A program made the position numbers and the translations under genes. A DNA stretch of 64,000 bases, from assembly GCA_016165875.1 (NCBI GenBank), contig JABBOT010000014.1:10449871-10513870 (forward strand). The letters are read 5' to 3'. Below the pieces are notes generated by a model. That model did not search any database. It was not told the DNA's origin and saw only the letters and a list, made by a program, of their open reading frames with translations. Source of the stretch: Acanthopleura granulata (taxonomy: Eukaryota > Mollusca > Polyplacophora > Chitonida > Chitonidae). Positions 15,101-27,100 of the stretch are shown here, piece by piece (position 1 is the first letter of the stretch; every line of letters begins with the position of its first letter).

Positions 15101-18100
15101 ACAGTTTTCAGTTCTACTTAATGCAGCAGTTATGATTCTTGGGATATTTCCCTGTTCATTGTGAAAATTGATGTGAAATTCGTGGAGTAATCTTTATCAG
15201 GACCAATCTTTCTCATTCACCAGATGGCATACTGACGATCTGCTAGCTTTCAAAAACCTGTATACAGCAAAGGTTGTGAAAGATATATATCCACCTTCAC
15301 TGGGTTTAAAGGAAGCTAGAGATTCTCCAGAGGGCAAGCCACCTTACATGGGCTTGTACCTGTATAAAGGCCACAATAGTTCCTGTCAAGTTTCCTGCCA
15401 AGTCAGGAACAACAAGAAGGATAGTTTTAACTCTGATGCTGTGAATTATACGCTTAACTGAACAGTAAGATGCCAAAGGGTCCCACATATGGTGTGTTTA
15501 AACCTCGCCTTCTTACATGATGATTTGTTACATCCTGTGTGCTGTGTGACAACAATCAATGTCACAAGTTATTGCTGTAAAAACTAGTGCGCCAATTAAG
15601 GATATTCCAGCAAACGCCTACACCTGAAGTTCCTTAACTGTTACCACAGGCACAGTTCTCAGGAATGTAAATATGGACGGAATGATGGAGTCCTGTCAAT
15701 TCTGGTCTTGCAAGTTGGGCTTTTCAACTAATCAAATCAAATGAATGCCTTCATTCTCATCACCACATGCACCACATGGCAGTTACTTCACTCTCATCAC
15801 CACATGCACCGCACGGCAGTCACTTCATTCTCATCACCACACGCACCGCACAGCTGTCACTTCATTCTCATCACCACACGCACCGCAGGGCAGTTACTTC
15901 ATTCTCATCACCACACGCACCGCAGGGCAGTCACTTCATTCTCATCACCACACACACCGCAAGGCAGTCACTTCATTCACATCACCACACGCACCGCAGG
16001 GCAGTCACTTCATTCTCATCACCACACGCACCGCATGGCAGTCACTTCATTCTCATCACCACACGCACCGCTGGGCAGTCACTTCACTCTCATCACCACA
16101 CGCACCGCATGGCAGTCACTTCACTCTCATCACCACACACACCGCATGGCAGTCACTTCATTCTCATCACCACACGCACCGCACGGCTGTCACTTCATTC
16201 TCATCACCACTCGCACCGCAGGGCAGTTACTTCATTCTCATCACCACACGCACCGCTGGGCAGTCACTTCATTCTCATCACCACACACACCGCATGGCAG
16301 TCACTTCATTCTCATCACCACACGCACCGCAGGGCAGTCACTTCATTCTCATCACCACACGCACCGCATGGCAGTCACTTCATTCTCATCACCACACGCA
16401 CCGCAGGGCAGTCACTTCATTCTCATCACCACATGCACCGCACGGCAGTCACTTCATTCTCATCACCACACACACCGCATGGCAGTTACTTCACTCTCAT
16501 CACCACATGCACCGCACGGCAGTCACTTCATTCTCATCACCACACGCACCGCACGGCTGTCACTTCATTCTCATCACCACACGCACCGCTGGGCAGTTAC
16601 TTCATTCTCATCACCACACACACCGCATGGCAGTCACTTCATTCTCATCACCACACGCACCGCTGGGCAGTCACTTCATTCTCATCACCACACATCACCA
16701 CATGGTAGTCACTTCATTCTCATCACCACACGCACCGCTGGGCAGTCACTTCATTCTCATCACCACACGCACCGCATGGCAGTCACTTCACTCTCATCAC
16801 CACACGCACAGCAGGGCAGTCACTTCATTCTCATCACCACACGCACCGCATGGCAGTCACTTCATTCTCATCACCACACGCACCGCATGGCAGTCACTTC
16901 ATTCTCATCACCAATTGCACCGCATGGCAGTTACTTCAATCGTAAGTCCTCTCCCTTGTCTGATTGAACATCTCTTTGGCCAAATAGCATTACTCTTAGT
17001 TAGGAGCAAAATTTCAGGTTTAATACAGTGGCTGAGAACGCAGAACTCACAAAAGAGCATTTAATTGAACAATTATGCAGATAAAGTTAATGTCTTTTCT
17101 GTGTTTTGATAATGAGGGACCTAGAATAATTGTGTCACAGCCAGACATAAGAAAAGCCTATCAGACTGAAGATACAAATATATACTGAAAATTATCATGT
17201 CCGTAAGTCTGGTGATCAAGGCCATCTTTAATAATATTTTCGTTGGGGCAAAAGAAGGGTCTACTCAAAAGTTTTTATTGTTATTTTGATAAAAGTTTTT
17301 TCTCATCTTTCTCTCCATGTTCATTTTTTTTAATATCCCTATCTTTTTCAAGAGCCAAAATAAGAAAAAGAATCCTTCACCAACCAACCCTGTTTTTTTC
17401 TCACAGGTTCAGGTTACGACCAACACACAGTTTTTTTGTATGGCCTAAACAGTCCCATACAGATCTATGTATAAAGTGGCCATACCCTTCTAGTCCCGCA
17501 GCACTGACTAACCCATGCTTGCCTGTCCAGGAGAGATCCAGTTTTTGGCTGTGGCTGCACCTAGACTGTAAGTTCTGCATGGCCTTGTCGTTTATCTAAA
17601 AAATTAAATTAATACCCACATATGATCTGAAATATTGACGCATCTGTTATATAGGGTCATAAAAGTGACTAGGAACAGTTATGGCCACTTAGTAAGGCCT
17701 GGTAGCTACTACTGTAAAAGTATGGCGCGATATCATATTGAAATAATTAAACATGTTAAATTATAGATAATGACAGAAGTAGAGGCTGGGATATATCCCT
17801 TTTGAATGCCTTTGTAAGAGAAGCTTAACCCAGTGGAGTATCTTACATGCAAGTGCTTTCAGTAACAGTGAAGGCTTTTCTGTACATGACATGTTCAGTA
17901 AATGACCTAAATATTCATCCATGACACAGAGGCTAAAATTTCCTGACTTTGAGAGTTCTGTTGATTGAAGAAAGGTGATTTGAAGACTGTTTGGAAGGTA
18001 GCGTGTTAGCCTACTAGAAAAAATTTCTGTTCCAAAAGTAATATTACATTGTATTTATTTGTCTCTAAAAAATGCATTTTTTGTGGGGAAAAAATTTTAG

Positions 18101-21100
18101 GTAACTTAGAGTTATCAGTCTGTACATTCACAACACAACGTGATTGTAGGCATTGCTTGGAACTGGAAAAGGTACCGTCTACTAACTGGTCATTTTAATG
18201 TTATGATGTTATGGCAATGTACACTGATTGTCACAAAACACAAAAGCCCAGACAAACCTTACCTGTGCCCAGAAAGGCTTCAAGTTGAGCTCCGTAAACT
18301 GCATGGGATCGTAACAATGGGTCTGTAGTAACCTGAGATTGAAGAAAAGAAACTCGTAGATGTAGCACGAGATATCACAGACAGCCTTATTCTGTCATCA
18401 TCATTATGTAGGGGAATGTAACGATGGATCTGCAGTAACCTGATGTTGAAGAAACAAAACATGTATATACAGCACGAGTTCTCACAGACAGCCTAATTCT
18501 GTCATCATCATTATGCAGGGGAATGTAACGATGGATCTGCAGTAACCTGATGTTGAAGAAACAAAACATGCATATACAGCACGAGATATCACAGACAGCC
18601 TTATTCTGTCATCATCATTATGTAGGGGAATGTAACGATGGATCTGCAGTAACCTGATGTTGAAGAAACAAAACATGCATATACAGCACGAGATATCACA
18701 GACAGCCTTATTCTGTCATCATCATTATGCAGGGGAATGTAACGATGGATCTGCAGTAACCTGATGTTGAAGAAACAAAACATGCATATACAGCACGAGA
18801 TATCACAGACAGCCTTATTCTGTCATCATCATTATGCAGGGGAATGTAACGATGGATCTGCAGTAACCTGATGTTGAAGAAACATGCATATACAGCACGA
18901 GATATCACAGACAGCCTTATTTCATCACCATCAACAAATGCAGGGAAAGGTAACAATGGATCTGTAGTGACATGATGTTAAATGCACAGTCCCAGAATAA
19001 GTAGCCAGTACAGCAGACATGTGTCATCATGGGTAGCCTATTTTCACCTTCATCATCCCCATCTGCACAGGGTCAGTAACACGGGGTTTGTAGTGACCTT
19101 AGGTTGTCTCACTACAGAATTTCCTTTACCAGACGGGATTTGTCACATGTTAACTTGTTACGTTTGAGTTCGTCATAGCAGCGATGAAGTATTTAAGGCT
19201 ATTTTAGTTCTGAAAAATGTTTCAGCTCCTGAAGTCCTAAATTATGCCATTTAAACAATAACATGATGGCCTACAATCAAAATGCTTGGTTTTCTTACAA
19301 ATTTCACTTAAATGTGAAACTGCTTTGGAATCAGGACCTTCATTTATTTCCCGCAGATCTATAGATAAGTGTGCTTTACCCAATTTTGGTATGTCATCGA
19401 TTCTGGCACATCATCTTCTTTTTAGGAAATCGTCAGCTTCACAAATAAATCTTCATATTTGCATAATAATGTCAGAAGAGTACAAGACAAGACAACACCC
19501 AGAGGTCAGCTAAACACTAAAGGATACAGCGAAACATTAAAGGATGAGCAAAAATCGGATTCAGTAGGCTTCAGGTTCGTCCTACCTCTAACCAGCCATA
19601 AAACCTCACCCACACAAAACTAAATATTCTTCAAGATGGTGTAACAGTAAACGAATGCACCACAATGTAATAAAGTCCAAGAAATCAAGAGAAAGCAAAA
19701 CACTCACTTGCAGGTTTGTGCCAATCTGCACAAAGACACTGTGTCTAAATACGACAGTATCAACTGAATAACTTCCTCCTGTGGAAAGTAAACATTGAAA
19801 TTAATGTCACTTCAACCCATATTTCTGTAGTGCTGTCGCCAGTTACCCCAGGTAAATCTCGGTCTCATGCCCCACCATATATAAGACAGTTTTATCTCGG
19901 AGTTGACAAAGTTTAACTGGTGGTTAACAGAGCAGAGTAAAGCCTATATTCTTAATCTCTAAGTTACATAAAATCGTTAACGCGGATAAAAAGAAATCCG
20001 CTACAATACCACAGAGGCTGAAGCTGAATAAAAAAGGTAAATACAGACAGAAGTAGGACAGTATGTCATCCCTAACATACTTGTAAGCTGAGGGATGAGG
20101 CACAACTCCACGACCTACCCGGTCGGCCACTTCATGAGCCAGATCAGAGCGGAAAAGGACTGATTGATTGACTGATTGGTTTTTACATCATACTCAAGAA
20201 TTCAGCATGTATATGACTGCCGTTAGATTTGTGGGTGGAGGAAACTGCAGTGCCTTGAGTAAACCACTGACCTAAAGAGGTTGGTAAGACGCCAGATAAA
20301 ACAGCGAGAGCTGGATTTGAACACGTAATCTCACTGGTTAAACACCTGCTAGCCTTAATGAGCCAGTGAGTAACCCCCCAGTCAAAAAGAAAGTTGTAAG
20401 AAAGAATGAATATGGCTTTGTTGAAGGGAAAGACCTCATAAAGATGAACTTACAGTGAGTAAAAAACTGTATATAAAAATACCTACACTAAGTTTTTCAG
20501 ATTTTTTTAACCACAATAAACACAGTCAAATGCTTTGATTGTATGGTAGGGTTTTATGGACCATATTGATGATGTGGTTCACCAGTGACGTCACGCCAAA
20601 TTTTCTACGGCCTTAAAGCTGAAATTTAATGTCATATCAGCGTTTCCATACACAGACAAACATTACAGGAGTACTCTTCACCAGAACAATATTCAGAGTT
20701 GAACATAAAGGTGTACAAAAAGTTGTGTGATGTCAGCAGTGAACCACATAATCAATATGGTCCATAATACCCACCATACTAGCAAACCATTAGACTGCTC
20801 ACATTTTGGTGACAAAAAATTCCAATAAAATGTAGTGAAGGTATCTTTATATACAGCTTTTAATAGTCCTTTCACTCACCGTAAGTTCATCTTTACAAGG
20901 TCTTTCCTTTTAAATGAAAAAGCCAAATCATCAATATTATCATAGGCAGGAGTAAAACATGAGTCACCTACAGGTAACATTGAAAAATATCCATTGTCTT
21001 TCTGTAGCTTAAAGTGAGTTCCTGTTTCATCCAGAGCTCCGTCGATCGCCTTAGTATCAACATCCTGTACGTTCAGTTGGGAGATACGTCGTGAAATATC

Positions 21101-24100
21101 CTCTAAGTGGCAATGAGGGCTCGATTCATCACTAGGGGCAGCAATTCCAGTCAGTCGGATGGCATCTAACTCCGTGTAGTAGGGGCAAAGGTCGTGGCAA
21201 AATTCTAGTCGAATGAGGCTGGGGAAGAGATAAAAAAGTCAATATCTCTGTCATGACAATTAGGAAAGAAGTGTTTTAGAAGTACACATATCTGTTGCCC
21301 TTGTTATGCTCTATCGCAACCTGGTACTCTAACCAATCAGAAAGATCGTTTGACCTGTTGGCCATGCACATGTTGTGGTTCCCATCCTGCATACCACCCC
21401 AGAGTTATGTCTCCTAGTATAAAATTTATATACACTAACACCCACTGTATTATGACCCAGTTCTCACCGGGATGGTCAATAGTTAACTTGTTCAGTCATT
21501 GTCCGTTATGCTGGTTATCACAACAGAACAACAGAAACAAGTCTGGTGTAGTCAACGGTTCACTTACTGTAACAGTAACTCGGAGAGTGACCATGAGTCT
21601 GGGGTTCTGACCAGTCAACTCTCCAGCCCAATCCAAATTTGTTCCTCCAGCAGAGAGCCCTCTGTCTGAGTTAATCCTCTTAATTGATAAACAACAGTCT
21701 TTGTATAACCACTCTCAAACACTTAGTAGATTACACTCAATGCCACATACTTATTTCACTACAAACTAATTAGGTGCTGTTGTGACTTGGGCACATGTAC
21801 AATGTATAGCAATTCTTTGATTAGTCACAGTATTTATGTATCTATTTAATTTGATTAGTGCGCTAATGTGCTGCCAATGTGGATGTAAACCTCAGTTAAT
21901 TCATTTATCATTTAATTCAATACAATGAGCTGTTTCGGCTCAAAACCTGGAAAACTCTCAGCATGAACTTGAAAAAAATGGACGTGGTTTTTGTCAAACA
22001 TGGATGAAACATGAAAAGTGAAAATTTCATTCTGTAACTTGTTTTATTATACCTCACAGGGTGATTCTTGGTTTCGATTAGTCAATACTTGGTCAATCAA
22101 AACATGATGTACAATGGTCACAAGGCAATGCTTAACGATCACTCCCTAATAGCCACAGTTCCTGTGCATTTATTCTAAAGGGTTACCTCCCTTCTTCACA
22201 AACAGTCGAACACTGGTGAAGAAGTTCAGCAAATTAGGGCTTCCGGAAAGCAAGTCATATCCCTTCCTTTTTCTTCCACATTCTCACGGTATAATAAAAC
22301 ATATAATGCATGCCGTGGGATATCACAGGAATTGTGAGCTCTTGACAAATGATATTCTACTCTTGCTTAGCACTTGTTGAAACACACTTGTCTTGAGCTC
22401 ACAATTTCTATAATATCATCCTACTGCATGCACTATATGTATACTATAAAATTATTGAACTTCAGATCTGTAACTTATTACACCAAGTTTTCATTCAATA
22501 AGGTGAACCAGTACACAAAAAAAAGTCCAGGAAACTGGATTATTATGGACCACTGAGCTAAGTGTACACTAAAATTTGTCAGATCTGTTAGTTCTGGATA
22601 TGTAATACACATGTATAACCACATCATAACTGAAGCAACATACATACTCTGTATAAAAGTTGACACGTTTGAGAGGAGGGGAGGTAACTCTGGATCTGGG
22701 CTCTGGAAACTGAGGCGGGCCTTCCCACAAAGTGACCCATCTGAAAGAAACCACAATTCAATTGCTTGTGCACAGGTTCATGTGTGTCAGGAGGCCAGAG
22801 GCATGTACAGAAATAACACAATCATTAAAGTATACAATCTTAACAGTCATCTGACATAAACTTGTAGCTGAGACTCTCATCGAGTCTGAATTTACATGCA
22901 CAAGTGCACTCACGTGTAAGATAAAGGTACCTGAGATTGTAAACTAAGCTGATAGTTTAAACGAAAACACAACCACTGGACAAAATGTATACATGCATCG
23001 ATAAAATATCCCATTCATAATTCAAAAAACGTCACTTTTTATTTTTGTGCTGTAGGATAACCAAGGTATCGCAACTCAGAGTAAGTAAAAATGCCCAGGT
23101 GGGGGAAATCAGAGGGGCCACCATGTTCTCAATTTAACCAATCCGGGGGAATATATTTCTACCATCTGTGAAGGCATCTGTTTCCACTGTGATGTCACCT
23201 GTTCCTAGTTCACCAACTTGCCATGTAGACCTAGTGTTAAATCAGCTGTTTTCCTTCTGATTACGACACAATGCTAATGTACTTTAAAGCTATTTTCAAC
23301 TAGATAGTGGCAGTGGAATACATCTGGGGCTATTCCCAAAGGTCTTAAGCAGGGGCCAACAATGCATAGCAGAGCCCCTAAAGGGGACCATACTTTGTGT
23401 ATCACCTCTAGTTTTTCTGAAATGGCGTACACTGCTGTCTCATAAGAATTCCACACTATAAGGTGACTTAGAGAGTTTACAAGCATGTAATAAAAAAATG
23501 CTTATGCCCGTTTAGGTCTATATGGGCCTGTCTTCTGGAACAACTAGATTTGTGTTTTATCTTGTCATTTATTTTAATCGCAGCGCATGCAGGAACATTC
23601 TGTACAATGTAACCTCACTTGCATTTGGGAGTTAGGGCCTTAGTAGCTGAGTGGTTAGCATGTTAAGGCACCACAATCACTCAGGAGATTCTCACTGACG
23701 TGGTTACCGTGAGTTCAAATCAGGTTTAGGCTGGCTTGCTCTCCCATCATATGCAGAAAAGCCTGCCAGCAAGAGAAACAAGCGGATGGTCACAGGCTTC
23801 CCCCTGGGCTCTGCATGGTTTGCTCGCACAATGCATGTAAAAGCTGTCCCCCTTCAAACAAGTGAAATATTCTTCAGTTCAGCAAAAATTCCGATCCAAT
23901 AAGTAAATAAATATTTGGGAGTTATCTCCTTTGATAGTTAAACAACCCTTCACAACTTTCTACCATGTGCAAAAAATTAGACCTCGAATTCCAGTCTGTC
24001 CCTTTACTTTTGTGTGTGTATCCACATTTGGAAAATTTAATCACAGGGGCAGTTCCCAAATGACCCACTCAAAAAATGACCAAATAGAGCATGTGATGGA

Positions 24101-27100
24101 ATTTTTGTTTTTTTATTTTCGCTATTTGTCAGTTTCTTTAAATTCCCTTGACCTTTCCAAAATAGCCTGAATAAAGAACTAGAGGCTCCAGGCACTGAAA
24201 TGTATTCTATGATGAATGCTCAGGTTTCTTCTATGTTGAGAATTCTGTTGCCCTGTCTTTTGTTTTTGATCAAGACACTAAAGTAAATCCATCATAATTT
24301 CACATTTTATGCCTCAACTGTTCATTGTATGAGATAGGAGGTTTGAGAATCCCTTTATGAGGAAAGCAAATATTAATTAGCCATAAGCATTAGAACCGTT
24401 GCCTGCAGGTTAGGGAATTCATCCGTACTGGCCTAAGGGATGACAACCCGTCAGTTCTGCGTTTCACATTCATGGGAACCAACATGACTATCAAGAAACA
24501 CAAAATCAGTTCCACAAAAGAAAGTTATGAAAAACATTATTTTTACATTGTGATGAAGTCTGTATATAACGAACTGTTCCATAATTTACACAGTCTAACT
24601 CTTTAACATCTTAAGCAGCACACATCTAAAACTATGCTTCAGGTGAGGCATGGTAGCCTATACACAGTGCAGTTGTTGATTCCTGCTGCATGTGGTCGTA
24701 CAGTGTCAACCCACTTGAATTGTTAAAAACATCCTATTTTCACCTCCTGAGCTTTATAACTTTTCTCCTGGCATGTCCTACACAAAATTTGATACATTAT
24801 ACAGTGTCCAATTTTCGTTTTCACCGATTAGTGACTTTTGGCGAGTTTAAAACACTTTTAAACCTAAAGTTACTTTTAGATCTGTATTGTTTACAACAGA
24901 TACACATGGGTATGGATTTGTACCACTCTAGAACATGACTTCCTCATTCTACTTCCTTCAAAACTGATTTAAGTCACTTGACATAACCACTGCCACTTGC
25001 GGGTCTGCTAACCTAAAAGCTGCTCGGTCTGATTTCCAGTCTACCTATCTGAGATCGGGTCTGGGTATTTGGCAAAACCACAATAAGTATTGATCCAAAT
25101 CCACAACTGTTCAACTGCTATTGATCTTCTGTATTCATGGAGTGAAGCATTATTTATTGAGTATGGCACACACACGGCCTTCAATGATGAACGATTTTAG
25201 AAAATGGCGGCCGAGTATCAAGCAGACCTGCTCTATTTTTGTTCGAGTTCTTCTGTTTCCTTTTTTTTCCCCATTTTTTGGGGCCTTTTTTTTGGTCTGT
25301 GGAGTGATGAAAATTCTCCAGTAATCATCACAACCGCGGTCCTTACTTGATATTGCCGGTGTCCACATCCGTGCCTGACTGGTTGTCACAGGCCAGGATT
25401 TTCACCACAGTGCCAGGGTTGTACGTCTCAAAAATCTCAACTGACCGAGGTATGACTCGTTCTTTGTACACAAGTTCTGAGAAACAGAAACAGAAGAAAG
25501 AACATTTACATCAGAAGTACATCTTTCACCATTTGATGTGTTGCTGAGAATTTGCAACATTTACCATATGATAAGTTTCCCTGCAATGACATTTAAAAAA
25601 TGTATGTTGTCAACCTATATTGTTATAACAAAAATACTAGCTTACTTTGTACAAGTACAAAAACATACTGTTTACAAAAACTATGTAGGGATTGAAAACA
25701 TGTTATATTTAAGAATGTTAGCCCCTCCCTCCCCTCCTCAATAATTTTGTTGGCAAGTCCAAACAAAGCACTATCTACAAATTCCAAACTGAGCTTGCAT
25801 CAAACACTTGATGTCAAAAAATGTTGGAAGAATAAGATTGGCGACACAAGCGAAAAATTCAGAAGGTCCCTGAAGGGACCATCAGTTTTCACAAAGAACT
25901 ATATTCCTAAAATATAGTTTAGTATACTGAGATAGTACACATATATACATAAAAGTCTTGAGGAGGTACTGTCATCATTGCAATTGTGACACTAGTTTTA
26001 ATGATTACTTCTTTCTTGCTTAACTCCAAACTCTAGAAGTTTACACTTGGTGAGTTTTATGGGTGGAGAAAACTGGAGTGCCTGGGGAAATACCACCAAC
26101 CTTTGGCAAGTTACCTAACCACTTTCCTAGGTTGGATGTACAAAACAGATATGCAAATCATACCGGTGAAAGACAAGTGGACTCCATATTCAGCCTAACG
26201 AGTGTCTGCGACCACTTATGGTTACCAAGAACAGGGACAGCTGATGACTATAATAACAGTATATATAACAAAGGTGGCTTAAACTTTCACACAGTGATCA
26301 AATACAATTACGTCTATTACATTCTCAATCACTAAGCCACTCTAATCAGAGTTCTATATACATGGCCAATTCTGTAGAATTTTTTTTTTTTCAAAAAAGA
26401 TGAATGAATCAATGATTTTGATTTAATGCTATTATGGCAATATTGCAGCTACATCATGCAGTGAAACTGAAATTTTGAAACCTGGAGTATTTTAAGAAAT
26501 AAAACTATCCACATAAAATGTTTGTTGATTGGATGTATACAAGGACATATAGCTTAAGTTTAGTAAGGTTAATATTTATCTATTTTTTGGCACTGTCCAA
26601 GAAATTTACAAACCAACAAAATCTTGGCTTCTGAATGTTTCATGGTGTCGACCAATGGGCTTTGCTGCAGATGGGCACTCATCCCACCACTGCCCATACG
26701 TCCTCTGTGAAATAAAGACAACAGTCATCTTTAATTCTTGACAACTAATTCAAGCGGTATGTTAATAAACAATAAAGGCAGGTTGTGCAATAGTGTGTAA
26801 ACGTTAAATTGTCGTGCTATTCCATTCTAATACCAGTTGTTATGACCGTTTGTTTGATTGATGCTCCTTGCCATGTTGTGATTGACAGAAGCTGAGTGCA
26901 ATCTCGACCCAGAAACAGATTTGGCCATTTCAAAACACTGGCTCGAAACAGTGGCACTTTGTCATGATGTTAGAAAAGGCTGACAGGGATCAATACCTCA
27001 GCAGTTTCACCTTACTCATGCACTAGTCCCTCTAGATGGAATCTAGATTTTACTTTAAAATTCTGACATTCACCGCGAAACCCCAAGTACATTACCTTAA

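Noticed and set aside
15741..17064. Three overlapping plus-strand frames of 313-439 codons, His/Ser/Thr-rich
   Set aside because: They are produced by a stop-free 37-bp repeat read in three phases. No domain, no start context, and they lie in an FBXL4 intron.
20690..20875. Short minus-strand frame next to exon 5
   Set aside because: It lies wholly inside the right arm of the inverted repeat.
20882..20971. Extension of FBXL4 exon 5 to a second donor (CGGTGAGT) at 20882
   Set aside because: The added residues come from the inverted repeat. The F-box in exon 6 follows in phase from CCT|GTAGGT at 20972, matching the family.
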